Assembly (NCBI RefSeq): GCF_002245215.1
Contig: NZ_NPMR01000001.1
Location: 620,001 to 684,000, forward strand
Source: Microbacterium sp. Yaish 1
GTDB taxonomy: Bacteria > Actinomycetota > Actinomycetes > Actinomycetales > Microbacteriaceae
Reading direction: 5' to 3'
Length of the DNA: 64,000 bases
Shown here: positions 55,255 through 63,547 of the stretch, piece by piece
Position numbering within the stretch: position 1 is the first letter of the stretch
How the letters are laid out: every line of letters begins with the position of its first letter
Program-made: the position numbers and the translations under genes
The notes under the pieces: generated by a model
What the model saw: only the letters and a program-made list of their open reading frames with translations
What the model was told of the DNA's origin: nothing
Database searches by the model: none

Positions 55255-56958
55255 TCACGTCCGGTAAGGGTCAACGGGCAGCCAGTCCAGCCAGTCGGGC
55301 AGATCCCAGAAGCCGCGCTCGCTGCCTTCGCCGTCCATCTCCGTCCCGGGCTCGCCGGTGAGGATGATCTGCTGGATGTTGTAGAACGACTCCGATCCTT
55401 CCACGAGGTACCCCTCGCCGTCGCCGGAGGGAAGCGGTCCGTTCCCACCCGAGTGCGCGGCATGCCCGGGTGTCGGGGCGAGGTCCTCGCCGTCGGCGCG
55501 GCCGCCGTCGCTGCCGAACTCCGTCATTCCCGGAAGAGTCTCCGGCACGGTGCCGTGTGCGCCGCCCCAGCTCGTGTCGCGGCCGATCCGCGCCCAGGCG
55601 TCGTTCTCGGACAGCGTCGCGTAGAGCCTCAGGCCCTCGGCGTTCTGAAGGTTCGACAGGATCTGCGGGTCGCTCGGGAATCCGGCCGAGCCCACGGCGA
55701 TGAACTGGTCGACGCCGAGAGCGTCCCGGCGTGACCCGATCGCGAGGGCGGCGGTCGTGCTGCCATAGGAGTGCGCGATGACGGCCTTCTCAGCTGCCGG
55801 ATGCACGGCTTCGAGACCCAGCAGGAAGGAACGAAGAGCCGGGGCACCGTCGTTCGCCCGCTGCATGAACGGCTCCTCCGCGACGGTGGGCGAGTCGTAT
55901 CCGAACCACACGACGCTCGCGATGTTCGACCCGGCAGCGTTGAGCGCACGGGCAGAATCGCCCCATTCGCCCATTCCCTTCACGTTCGAGAGCATCCCGG
56001 GCACGAGCACGTTGATGTCGGTCGCGGTCGCGAGATCGCCGTACGCGAGAGCCGCCGTCACCTGAGCCGACCCGCTCGGATCGAACGAGACCAGGAGCGG
56101 CGGCGGCGCGCCCTGCGCGAGGGTGTTCCACAGATTCTCGATCTGGTCGCCGAACTCCCCGGTCGGCTGGGTGTTGTAGAGCGCCTCCAGGCGGTCCTGG
56201 TTGATCTGCCCGCGGACGTCGTACGGGATGCCGTCGAGGTTCCCGATGATGTCGGGATGTGCACCGATGAGCTCGTCGATGAGCTCCTCGTGCAGCTCGG
56301 AGTTCGTCAGCCACAGCTCGAGCACCGCCTGCGGGGTGTCCGCCGCGAGCAACTGGTCGAGCAGGTTCTGCGCCTGCGACGTCATCGCCGGCCCCGCACC
56401 GCCGGCGAGCTCGGCGAGCGCCGCGTCGTAGGCCGCATCCCACGCCGAGTAGTGGCTCTCGAACTGCTCCCACAGATCGGCGAGATCCCGCGCCGCGGCG
56501 TCCCGGGCCGCGACGGCATCCTGCGCCGCATCGTTCGCGCGCCGGACGTCGGCAGGCTCTCCGGAGCGAGAGGTCCACAGAGCGTTCAGTCCCGCTTCGT
56601 CGGCCGCGGCCGATGCCGACGACAACGACGCGTGTGCGGACTCGACATCATCGATGAGCCGGTTCGCCGCCTCCGCCGACGACGAGAACGCGTCGGCGTA
56701 CCGCTGCAGCACCCCCGCGAGGAGCTCCGCCTCGGCGATCTCCGCCGCGAGTCCGCTGGCGACCTCCTGCGCTTTCGAGCGCGCCGACCGGATCGACGCA
56801 CCCACGCCGTCGAGGTCGGTCGCGGCCTGAACGGTGGTGCGGAGGTCGCCGAGCGACCCCGCGACGCGGCTGAACGCGCCGCTCCACCAGCTCATCGACC
56901 CGGGGTTGCCCTCGAGGCGCTCGAGCGGGTAGCCGCGGTTGGGTGAGGTGAGCGTCAC
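55255..56958 (-). CDS. DUF1023 alpha/beta hydrolase with WXG-like helical N-terminus
   Basis: A 567-residue protein. The first about 185 residues are helical and Ala-rich, with 'SMSWWSGAFSRVAGSLGDLR' resembling the helical hairpin of type VII secretion substrates. The C-terminal half is a DUF1023 alpha/beta hydrolase with nucleophile Ser397 in 'IAHSYGSTTA' and 'NVLVPGMLSNVKG'. GTG at 56958 overlaps the stop of the small WXG-like gene (GTGA). The open frame upstream, full of 'HGTAR' repeats, is only the translated GTGCC microsatellite. Likely a secreted or envelope-associated hydrolase; substrate unknown. Confidence 0.8.
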   Translation of the reverse strand: MTLTSPNRGYPLERLEGNPGSMSWWSGAFSRVAGSLGDLRTTVQAATDLDGVGASIRSARSKAQEVASGLAAEIAEAELLAGVLQRYADAFSSSAEAANRLIDDVESAHASLSSASAAADEAGLNALWTSRSGEPADVRRANDAAQDAVAARDAAARDLADLWEQFESHYSAWDAAYDAALAELAGGAGPAMTSQAQNLLDQLLAADTPQAVLELWLTNSELHEELIDELIGAHPDIIGNLDGIPYDVRGQINQDRLEALYNTQPTGEFGDQIENLWNTLAQGAPPPLLVSFDPSGSAQVTAALAYGDLATATDINVLVPGMLSNVKGMGEWGDSARALNAAGSNIASVVWFGYDSPTVAEEPFMQRANDGAPALRSFLLGLEAVHPAAEKAVIAHSYGSTTAALAIGSRRDALGVDQFIAVGSAGFPSDPQILSNLQNAEGLRLYATLSENDAWARIGRDTSWGGAHGTVPETLPGMTEFGSDGGRADGEDLAPTPGHAAHSGGNGPLPSGDGEGYLVEGSESFYNIQQIILTGEPGTEMDGEGSERGFWDLPDWLDWLPVDPYRT

Positions 56959-57248
56959 GGCTGTTCCTGCCCGGTGAGCTCGACGTCGAGGTCGGAGTAA
57001 CGCGTCGCGATCGCCGACAGCAGGGCGCCGACCTCGGATGCCGCGGTCGTGCGCTCGAGCACGGCGCGATTCAGCCCGCTCAGTCGCCGGTTCAGCTCCA
57101 GCCGGAGCGCGACCCGGTGCGCGGGGTTCTCGACGCCGGTGTCGTCGCCCTGGATGTCGGCGTTGTCGATCACCGCGTCGGAGACGCGTGCCTGGATCGC
57201 ATCCGCCGCGCTCGTGAGCGCGTGGTAGTAGATCTCGACGTCCGACAT
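56955..57248 (-). CDS. Small WXG100-like protein
   Basis: A 97-residue, wholly helical, acidic protein ('MSDVEIYYHALTSAADAIQA' at the start, 'YSDLDVELTG' near the end). Size, helix content and position directly before a DUF1023 hydrolase fit a WXG100/ESX-like partner protein, though the WxG turn itself is absent. First gene of the operon, 32 bases after the predicted start of the shared WXG promoter. It would bind the helical N-terminus of the hydrolase. Confidence 0.65.
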   Translation of the reverse strand: MSDVEIYYHALTSAADAIQARVSDAVIDNADIQGDDTGVENPAHRVALRLELNRRLSGLNRAVLERTTAASEVGALLSAIATRYSDLDVELTGQEQP

Positions 57249-57280
57249 GGGACCCTCTCCGCCGGCTCGCTCCGGCCGAC

Positions 57281-57330
57281 GCCCACAAGCTATCGGCGGC
57301 CGGACGCCGCGTCGATGGGGAGAACTCCCC
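57281..57330 (-). promoter_or_regulatory. Shared WXG promoter/operator, copy 1
   Basis: On the minus strand: palindrome GGGGAGTTCTCCCC, directly followed by ATCGAC (-35 position), 18 bases, then -10 TAGCTT (57292-57287) in the context GCCGATAGCTTGTGGG. The same string occurs upstream of the second WXG operon at 63548-63599. The palindrome abuts the -35, a common site for activators. Confidence 0.75.
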
Positions 57331-57410
57331 TGCTGTGGCCCGCGTCCTCCCCCGGTCTGCGGTACTCGCGGCCGGCGTGCCCGCGCCCCGCCGTGCCGCG
57401 CGGTGCCGCC

Positions 57411-57513
57411 GTGCCGCGCCGTGCCGCGCCGTGCCGCGCCGTGCCGTGCCGTGCCGTGCCGTGCCGTGCCGTGCCGTGCCGTGCCGTGCCGTGCCGTGCC
57501 GTGCCGTGCCGTG
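57411..57513. repeat. GTGCC microsatellite
   Basis: Three decamers GTGCCGCGCC followed by 14 perfect GTGCC units (57441-57510). A second, 4-unit tract is at 57698-57717. Both run directly into the GTGCCG end of a family E palindrome. The tract lies about 80-180 bases upstream of the shared WXG promoter; number of units may vary between cells. Confidence 0.9.
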
Positions 57514-57580
57514 AACAGGCTCACCCGACTCCGGCACCCGCGCACACGAGGGATAGGACGGCTCAGCCTGTTCTCGGCAC
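57506..57580. repeat. 75-bp palindromic element, family E, copy 3
   Basis: Begins GTGCCGTGAACAGGCTCA and ends GCTCAGCCTGTTCTCGGCAC. Its first pentamer is the last unit of the GTGCC microsatellite. The rest of the gap 57331-57410 and 57581-57697 shows nothing else recognisable. Confidence 0.75.
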
Positions 57581-57712
57581 ACTCCAACGCGCGGAGCGGT
57601 GCCGCTCCTGCCGCTCGGCCTGCGCGCCGGGCGGGTCACCTCGACGCCGGGCAGCCCTCGACCGCCGCCCGGCCGCCCGGCCGCCCGCCGACAGACCGTG
57701 CCGTGCCGTGCC

Positions 57713-57788
57713 GTGCCGTGCACAGGCTCCACACCCGCACCGTCCCCACCCGCCGGCCGGAACGAGCCGCTCAGCCTGTTGGCGGCAC
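57713..57788. repeat. 75-bp palindromic element, family E, copy 4
   Basis: Begins GTGCCGTGCACAGGCT and ends AGCCTGTTGGCGGCAC. Its right arm is part of the 47-bp tandem duplication that follows. Confidence 0.7.
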
Positions 57789-57847
57789 GCGCAACCGCAC
57801 CGGCCGGAACGAGCCGCTCAGCCTGTTGGCGGCACGCGCAACCGCAC
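57754..57847. repeat. Perfect 47-bp tandem duplication
   Basis: Bases 57754-57800 are repeated exactly at 57801-57847 and include the right arm of family E (AGCCTGTTGGCGGCAC). A further 19-bp direct repeat, CCGGCACGCGCCGAGCGCA, is at 57851-57869 and 57888-57906. The duplication is recent, as there are no differences. Confidence 0.9.
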
Positions 57848-57935
57848 CTGCCGGCACGCGCCGAGCGCACACGCGCAACCGCACCGGCCGGCACGCGCCG
57901 AGCGCAAGTGCTGGCGCGCAGCCCGCCCCCGGGGT

Positions 57936-57941
57936 TAGCGT
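57936..57941 (+). promoter_or_regulatory. Leaderless -10 element of the flavoprotein reductase
   Basis: TAGCGT ends six bases before the ATG at 57948. Confidence 0.6.
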
Positions 57942-57947
57942 CGCGGC

Positions 57948-59375
57948 ATGAGCGAACGCACGTACGACCTCGTCGTCATCGGAGCCGGTCCTGTCGGAGA
58001 GAACGTCGCCGATCGCGCCGTGCAGGGCGGCTTGAGCGTCGCCATCGTCGAGAGCGAGCTCGTCGGAGGCGAGTGCTCCTACTGGGCGTGCATGCCCTCG
58101 AAGGGTCTGCTGCGGGCCGGCGCCGCCCTCCGCGCAGCGCGTGCTGTCGACGGTGCGAAGCAGGCCGTGACGGGCGATATCGACGTCGCCGGGGTGCTTC
58201 GCCGCCGCGACTCGCTCACCTCCGATTGGAACGACGCGTCGCAGGTCGAGTGGCTCCAGGGGGCTGGCGTCGACCTCGTGCGCGGGCACGGACGCCTCTC
58301 CGGCGAGAAACGTGTCGAGGTCACCGGACCCGACGGCTCGCTCACCACCCTGGTCGCACGCCACGCCGTCGCGGTGTGCACTGGTTCGGCGGCGCTCCTC
58401 CCCGACGTCCCCGGGCTCGCCGACGTCTCGCCATGGACGAGCCGCGAAGCGACCGCCGTGCAGGAAGTCCCGGGCTCGCTCGCGATCGTCGGTGGCGGTG
58501 TCGTCGCCGCGGAGATGGCCACCGCGTTCGTCGACCTCGGCAGCGACGTGACGCTCATCGCGCGCAGCCGTCTGCTCGGACCGATGGAGCCCTTCGCGGG
58601 CGACCTCGTCGCGCAGTCCCTCACCGACCGCGGCGCGCGAGTGTTGCTGCACACCGACCTCGTCTCCGCCCAGCGCGTCGACGACGGTCAGGTCGAGCTC
58701 GAGCTGTCCAACGGCACGCGCGTCCGCGCCGACCAGGTGCTCGTCGCGACCGGTCGCGTTCCCCGCACCGAGGATCTCGGACTGGATGCCGTCGGCTTCG
58801 AGCCCGGCTCGTGGCTGGATGTCGACGACACGATGCTCGTCCGCGGATCCGACTGGCTCTACGCGGTCGGCGACGTCAACCACCGCGCCCTCCTCACGCA
58901 CCAGGGCAAGTATCAGGCGCGCGCCGCGGGCGACGTCATCGTCGCGCGCGCGACCGGCGGAACCGTCGACGACGCCCCGTGGGGCGCGCACGTCGCGACC
59001 GCCGACCACGCTGCGGTGCCGCAAGTCACCTTCACCGACCCCGAGGTGGCCTCGATCGGCGAGACCGAGGCGTCCGCGCGTGCCGCGGGGCGCAGCATCC
59101 GCGTGCTCGACTACGACCTCTCGTGGATCGCGGGCGCGTCGACGCGGTCGGACGCCTACACCGGGCAGGCGCGCGCGATCGTCGACGAGGATCGCGGCGT
59201 TCTCATCGGGGCCACCTTCGTCGGGGCGGATGTCGGTGAGCTGCTCCAGGCCGCGACGATCGCGGTCGTCGGCGAGGTTCCCCTCGCGCGACTGTGGCAC
59301 GCCGTGCCCGCGTACCCGACGCTCAGCGAGGTCTGGCTGCGCTTCCTCGAGACCTACGGCCGCCCGAGCGTCTGA
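57948..59375 (+). CDS. NAD(P)/FAD pyridine nucleotide-disulfide oxidoreductase (class I)
   Basis: A 475-residue flavoprotein related to dihydrolipoyl dehydrogenase and mercuric reductase. FAD-binding 'VVIGAGPVGENVADRAVQGG' (truncated here to 20), redox-active cysteines in 'GGECSYWACMPSKGL' (Cys-x4-Cys), NAD-binding 'AIVGGGVVAAEMATAF' and 'YAVGDVNHRALLTH'. The C-terminal dimer-interface region has 'WHAVPAYPTLSEVW' with the His-x4 active-site base. It is not next to lipoyl enzymes, so the substrate is open: a thiol, quinone or metal. Followed by the small palindrome CGCCCCGGGGCG. Confidence 0.88.
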   Translation: MSERTYDLVVIGAGPVGENVADRAVQGGLSVAIVESELVGGECSYWACMPSKGLLRAGAALRAARAVDGAKQAVTGDIDVAGVLRRRDSLTSDWNDASQVEWLQGAGVDLVRGHGRLSGEKRVEVTGPDGSLTTLVARHAVAVCTGSAALLPDVPGLADVSPWTSREATAVQEVPGSLAIVGGGVVAAEMATAFVDLGSDVTLIARSRLLGPMEPFAGDLVAQSLTDRGARVLLHTDLVSAQRVDDGQVELELSNGTRVRADQVLVATGRVPRTEDLGLDAVGFEPGSWLDVDDTMLVRGSDWLYAVGDVNHRALLTHQGKYQARAAGDVIVARATGGTVDDAPWGAHVATADHAAVPQVTFTDPEVASIGETEASARAAGRSIRVLDYDLSWIAGASTRSDAYTGQARAIVDEDRGVLIGATFVGADVGELLQAATIAVVGEVPLARLWHAVPAYPTLSEVWLRFLETYGRPSV

Positions 59376-59408
59376 CGCCCCGGGGCGGCGGGATGACCCG
59401 GGCTCGGC

Positions 59409-60074
59409 TCACGCGCCCGGCGTCTCCCAGCGCAGGCTCGAGACCGATAGGTCGAACAGCGTCTTCATCAGCACGAGCGGCTCGTCGTCGGCCGGCGCGT
59501 CGACCGGCCGCGCGATCGAGACGGTCAGCTGGAGCGCCTGACGGCGCCGCGTCCCGGGGATGGGAGTGAGGTAGCCGATCTCGGTCGCGAGATAGTCCTG
59601 ACCATCGAGGGTGCGCCGCGTCTCGCGCTCGAAGCGCAGGAACCGCTTGTCACCGAGCAGCGGCGTGGCGCCGCCCTCGCGGATCAGCGCCCCGACGAGC
59701 GGATCGAGATTCTCGGCGGTGGCCGTGCGCGTGGACGCGATCATCGACGCCGGCAGCACGAGCGCGGCGTCGTCCTCGGCCGCGGGCGTGAAGAGGGCGA
59801 TCACGTCGGCGGAGGCCATCGCGCCGAAAGCCTCGGCGAGCATGGGCTGCAGCCGGGCGTACAGGTCGGGCCGGTGCGCCTGCAGCAGGCGACGGCGCGC
59901 GTCCGACCGAAGCTGGTCGATCGTGGCGGTGTCGACGCCCCGCCGCACCCATCCCGTCGGGAGGGCGAGCACGAAGTCGGGCTTCTCGGGGAGCCCCATC
60001 GCGGCACGCAACGACACCCGCGCGGGGGCGGGCGACAGTTCGGACGGGGGCTGGGTCTCGGTCGTGTCGGTCAC
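59409..60074 (-). CDS. Conserved protein of the WXG locus, possible Mog1/PsbP-like fold (1)
   Basis: A 221-residue soluble protein without signal peptide. An opening 'FVLALPTGWVRRGVD' strand-turn, a helical middle ('IDQLRSDARRRLLQ') and a C-terminal strand-rich half ('TEIGYLTPIPGTRRRQALQL...VLMKTLFDLSVSSLRWE') resemble the Mog1/PsbP-like proteins that accompany type VII secretion genes in actinobacteria (LpqN type). It is the last gene of the 63501-59409 operon and appears distantly related to the protein at 60894-61520. Confidence 0.55.
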   Translation of the reverse strand: MTDTTETQPPSELSPAPARVSLRAAMGLPEKPDFVLALPTGWVRRGVDTATIDQLRSDARRRLLQAHRPDLYARLQPMLAEAFGAMASADVIALFTPAAEDDAALVLPASMIASTRTATAENLDPLVGALIREGGATPLLGDKRFLRFERETRRTLDGQDYLATEIGYLTPIPGTRRRQALQLTVSIARPVDAPADDEPLVLMKTLFDLSVSSLRWETPGA

Positions 60075-60087
60075 GATCGTCCTCTCG

Positions 60088-60897
60088 TCACCGGCGCCGT
60101 TCGGCGTCGATCAGGTGCAGGGTTCCGGGGTCTCGGGACAGCGCGAGTTCGAGGGTCTCCGCGTCGATCAGTCCGCGCTCGTGCAGGACGGTCAGTGCCG
60201 CGTTGCGGTCTTCGACCATCGCTTGACGCTCGTCCCACGGCAGCGCGGCGATGCGGGCGCGGATGTCGCCGGCGCCGAGCCCCGTGGCCGCCACGGCCTC
60301 GCCGTCGCCCTCGGGCTCGCGGACGCGGAAGCGCACCAGCATCGCGATCGCCGCGAGCGCCGCGACCCCGAGCGCGATGAACACGGGGGTGCGCCCCCAC
60401 TCCCAGTCGGCGTAACCGTCGAGCTCGGCGATGCCAGGCATCGTCCCGAGGGTCAGGACGGCCATCGCGGCAGCGATGAGGGGGACGGCGAACTCGGGCC
60501 ACGAGAACCGCGCCCCGCGAACGAGCCAGGCGACCAGGAACACCGCCTGCCCGACGGCCGTGATGGTGAACATCACCGCGGCGATCGGAATGGAGCGCTC
60601 GGCCTCGATCCGATAGAACTCGAACCGGTCGCCCATGAGCACGGCGAGCCCGAGCACCGGCACGATGGCCGCGGCGATCCAGATCGCGGCGACCGCGATG
60701 AACCCGATGCCGCGAAGCGGAGATCTCGAACGCGTCTTGCGCTCTCGCTGCGCGATCGCCGCGCCGTCGGCGCCGAAGTGCTCGAAGATCTCGGGATGCC
60801 GCTGGTAGGCCATGACCTCCAGCTGTGCGAGACGCACCTCGGACGCCAGCGAATGGTCCTCCGCCCAGGCTCGGGCGGACGGGTACAGAAAGCTCAT
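60088..60897 (-). CDS. Four-helix membrane protein of the WXG locus
   Basis: A 269-residue protein with a 60-residue cytoplasmic N-terminus ('YQRHPEIFEHFGADGAAIAQ'), four membrane helices (about 64-88, 104-126, 134-153, 171-189) and a charged 80-residue C-terminal cytoplasmic domain. No enzyme motif recognised. The ATG overlaps the upstream stop by 4 bases. Its place between two soluble Mog1-like proteins suggests that it anchors or exports products of this operon. Confidence 0.7.
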   Translation of the reverse strand: MSFLYPSARAWAEDHSLASEVRLAQLEVMAYQRHPEIFEHFGADGAAIAQRERKTRSRSPLRGIGFIAVAAIWIAAAIVPVLGLAVLMGDRFEFYRIEAERSIPIAAVMFTITAVGQAVFLVAWLVRGARFSWPEFAVPLIAAAMAVLTLGTMPGIAELDGYADWEWGRTPVFIALGVAALAAIAMLVRFRVREPEGDGEAVAATGLGAGDIRARIAALPWDERQAMVEDRNAALTVLHERGLIDAETLELALSRDPGTLHLIDAERRR

Positions 60898-61520
60898 GAT
60901 GTCGGCACGGTATCAGGCCACCGTTCGTCGGCTGCGAAACCGCTCGGCAACGAAGCGACGACCGGGACGCCGTCCGGGCCCACGAGGGCGAGCGTCTGCA
61001 CGAAGGAGTGGAACGAGCCCACCAGGAGCGCGAACAGCTCGGGGATGGTGGGCTGGAGACTCGCATGGACGACGACGTCGCCCGCGATGAAGAGGAAGTC
61101 GAGGCCGACGAGGTCGACGTCACCGGCATCCACGGTCGTCGGACGCTGGATGCCGACACCCATCCGCTCGGCCGAGTAGACGAGCCCCGCCCCCGGATCG
61201 AGCACGAAGCCCTCCGGAGCGGTGCCGAAGGCCACGAAAGCGTGTCCGACGAGCGGGGCCGGGGCCGGCCAGAGCTGGAACGCCAGCGCCGCCTCCTCGG
61301 GACGCGATGCCAGGCCTGCCCGGAGCAGCTCGGCCGCCGCCTGATCGCCGGAGGCGTCCCACCGCTCGGCCCACCCGTCGCGGAGCTGCGCGAGCGAGTC
61401 ACTCACCCAGGCGTCGACATCCGCGACGTCGGCCGGCAGCAGGAGCCAGCCGCCCTGCTCGGAGGTCGCGTCCAGACGCCACTGCCCGGCGCCCCACCCC
61501 TCGGGCATGCGGTCGGTCAC
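60894..61520 (-). CDS. Conserved protein of the WXG locus, possible Mog1/PsbP-like fold (2)
   Basis: A 208-residue soluble protein. 'GGWLLLPADVADVDAWVSDS', a helical stretch, then 'EEAALAFQLWPAPAPLVGHA', and a strand-rich C-terminal half with 'IPELFALLVGSFHSFVQTL'. The order of strands and helices parallels that of 59409-60074. GTG at 61520 overlaps the stop of the preceding gene (GTGA). Function unknown; perhaps a chaperone or envelope partner of the WXG substrates. Confidence 0.55.
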   Translation of the reverse strand: MTDRMPEGWGAGQWRLDATSEQGGWLLLPADVADVDAWVSDSLAQLRDGWAERWDASGDQAAAELLRAGLASRPEEAALAFQLWPAPAPLVGHAFVAFGTAPEGFVLDPGAGLVYSAERMGVGIQRPTTVDAGDVDLVGLDFLFIAGDVVVHASLQPTIPELFALLVGSFHSFVQTLALVGPDGVPVVASLPSGFAADERWPDTVPTS

Positions 61521-62770
61521 AGGACCGCCCCCACCCACGGGAAGACCGAGCTGGGCTTGCGGTCGGCATTGCCGGTCCACAGGGCGATCTTGTCGAGCGC
61601 GGCCCAGCTGCCGGAGGCCATCGTGTAGGCCCCCTGCCAGGCGCCGGAGATGACCGTGGAGTTGCACCAGCCGCGGGCCGAGCCGGCGACCGCCTCGGCC
61701 AGGTTCGTCACCCCGGCTGAGTTCTGCCCGAACATGAAGCGGCACATGATGTCGCCCACCCCGACCGGGTTGTTCATCTGCCACAGCCCGCGCGCGCCGT
61801 TGCCGATGCTCGAGAAGAATCCTCCGCTGAACCCGGAGATCGTGCGCAGCGAGCGCAGCTGCCCGGCGGCCGCCGACCAGTTCGCGGGCCGCAGGCCGAA
61901 CGCCATGTCGGCGCCGAAGTCGAGCATGCCCGTCTTGCCCTGGAACAGCTTGCCGACCTTGCCGATCGGCAGGACGCTGATGATGGCGATGACGAGCTTC
62001 TCGGGCCCGGCATCCCCTCGGAAGACTTGATAGATGGTCAGCAGCAGCGTGATCACTCCGATGACCGCGCCGATGAGGGCGAAGATCGGGCCGCCGATGA
62101 TGATGCCGAGGATCGCCACGGCGATGCCGATGTACCCCAGGACTTCGATGACGACGGCGATGACACCATCGACGTCGTCCCAGAAGCTGTCGCGGATGGA
62201 ACCCTCGAGCACGTCCCCGATGGAGGATGCCGCGCGGTCGAACGCTTCTTCCCACGTGTCGTAATGGCGGTCGAAGGCCGCGCCCTCGTCGCGGAACTCG
62301 TCGTAGAGCTCACGCTTGCGCGCATCGTCCTCGGCCTGGTCGGCGAGCTGCTGCGCCGCAGCGGATCCCGGCTCGGGCTCGACGAGCGGGGCCGGCCGGT
62401 CATCGCGCGTTCCCGGAGCTCCGGCGTAGGCGCTCCAGGCCGCCTCGGCGGCCGACACCGCGGCGCTGATCAGCGGCTGCACCGAGGACACGGCCTGTCC
62501 GTACTCGACGAGGATCGGTCCGGTGGGTTCGTAGAGCTCACCTGCCCGCCGCAGCTCGGCGTGCGTGTCCCCGACGATCTCGCGCACCTTCTCGATCGCC
62601 TTGCCCTGCTGGCCGTCCTCCCCCTCGACGAGATCGCGCAGCACCTCGGCGCTCTGGACCATCTGCCGACCGATCGACTCGATGCGGTGCCCGCGCGTGG
62701 TGATCGTGCCGCCGTCGCCCTCGAGCACCTCGATCCGTCGACCTCGCGGCGACGCTTCCATTCCACTCAT
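61517..62770 (-). CDS. WXG-locus protein with helical N-terminus and membrane hairpin (candidate secreted effector)
   Basis: A 417-residue protein. Residues about 1-190 are helical and acidic, like the N-terminal part of type VII secretion effectors. Two adjacent hydrophobic helices (about 202-225 and 226-249) form a hairpin. The C-terminal about 130 residues ('LRSLRTISGFSGGFFSSIGN', 'MCRFMFGQNSAG', 'GWCNSTVISGAWQGAY') contain two cysteines and no recognised catalytic motif. The layout resembles polymorphic toxins with a central membrane segment, but no immunity gene is identified for certain. ATG at 62770. Confidence 0.6.
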   Translation of the reverse strand: MSGMEASPRGRRIEVLEGDGGTITTRGHRIESIGRQMVQSAEVLRDLVEGEDGQQGKAIEKVREIVGDTHAELRRAGELYEPTGPILVEYGQAVSSVQPLISAAVSAAEAAWSAYAGAPGTRDDRPAPLVEPEPGSAAAQQLADQAEDDARKRELYDEFRDEGAAFDRHYDTWEEAFDRAASSIGDVLEGSIRDSFWDDVDGVIAVVIEVLGYIGIAVAILGIIIGGPIFALIGAVIGVITLLLTIYQVFRGDAGPEKLVIAIISVLPIGKVGKLFQGKTGMLDFGADMAFGLRPANWSAAAGQLRSLRTISGFSGGFFSSIGNGARGLWQMNNPVGVGDIMCRFMFGQNSAGVTNLAEAVAGSARGWCNSTVISGAWQGAYTMASGSWAALDKIALWTGNADRKPSSVFPWVGAVL

Positions 62771-62789
62771 ACCCGTCTCCCTCGATCCG

Positions 62790-63128
62790 TCACGCCGGCG
62801 TCGGACGCGACGCCGAGCTCAAGCCCGACGCGTCGACGTCCATCTGCGAAGCGGTCTCCTCGTCCCACTCGCGGAATCCGTCGAGCACGCCCACGACGTG
62901 CTCGCGGATCTTGGTGATGTCTCTCACCAGATCACCGCGCCGGTTGTCCCACCCCGACTCGAACGAGTCGACGCGGTCGCGCAGCTCGCCGCGACCGTAG
63001 GGCCGCCCGATCGCCCCGAGCAGGTCGCCGCTGAGGCTCGCCGCATCTTCGAGCTCGCTCAGGATGCGCTCGAGCTGACCGCTCGTGCGCTCCAACGTCG
63101 AGTACTTCACCCAGACCACATCAGCCAT
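62790..63128 (-). CDS. WXG100-like protein
   Basis: A 112-residue helical protein: 'WVKYSTLERTSGQLERILSE', a turn 'AIGRPYGRGELRDRVDSFES' holding the 'GW' of 'SGWDNRRG', and a second helix. The size and helix-turn-helix layout match WXG100 proteins, with a disordered Ser-rich tail. It lies between the second WXG100 gene (63214-63501) and the 417-residue candidate effector; the two small proteins probably pair. Confidence 0.7.
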   Translation of the reverse strand: MADVVWVKYSTLERTSGQLERILSELEDAASLSGDLLGAIGRPYGRGELRDRVDSFESGWDNRRGDLVRDITKIREHVVGVLDGFREWDEETASQMDVDASGLSSASRPTPA

Positions 63129-63213
63129 GACGTCTCCTCCCCCGCACCCCGGCTGGACTGCGGGCCGAGAGCCTCACGGCCCCGGCCCGCAGAAAGCGAT
63201 ATCCGACTCAGCG

Positions 63214-63501
63214 TCAGCTGCCGGCGAGCTGCTGGTCGAGGTCCTGGATCGCGCGCATCATGCCCAGCAGCGCCTCGGACATGTCGTTGATGCCATCGAC
63301 GGCGTTCTTCAGACCCGTCGTCAGCTCGGAGTAACCCTCACCGAACTTGCCCGACGCGTGCTGCGTCTTGAAGTCCTCACCCAGCAGCGTGTCGACCTGC
63401 GACTTCAGGGTGTCCAGCTGACCCTGAAAGTCATCACGAGCCTGCGACAGCGAGCTCGCAACCTGCTCCATCTCGCCATAAGACGCACCGAAATCAGCCA
63501 T
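63214..63501 (-). CDS. WXG100 family protein (ESX/EsxA-like)
   Basis: A 95-residue protein with two long helices: 'YGEMEQVASSLSQARDDFQG' and 'YSELTTGLKNAVDGINDMSE', joined by 'GEDFKTQHASGKFGEGY'. This turn replaces the WxG motif but keeps the family's glycines, as in many actinobacterial homologues. First gene of the operon, 47 bases after the predicted start of the shared WXG promoter. Secreted by a type VII system in characterised relatives; no EccC/FtsK-type ATPase is in the window. Confidence 0.85.
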   Translation of the reverse strand: MADFGASYGEMEQVASSLSQARDDFQGQLDTLKSQVDTLLGEDFKTQHASGKFGEGYSELTTGLKNAVDGINDMSEALLGMMRAIQDLDQQLAGS

Positions 63502-63547
63502 GACGGCCCTCCTGAAAGTAGATGTCCCGACCCCCCTCCGGAGCCGA

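Noticed and set aside
57411..57513. CRISPR-like array
   Set aside because: The units are 5 bp with no spacers; it is a microsatellite.
55255..57894. An 879-residue open frame with tandem 'HGTAR' repeats
   Set aside because: The repeats are only the translated GTGCC microsatellite. The true hydrolase starts at the GTG at 56958, which overlaps the stop of the small WXG-like gene.
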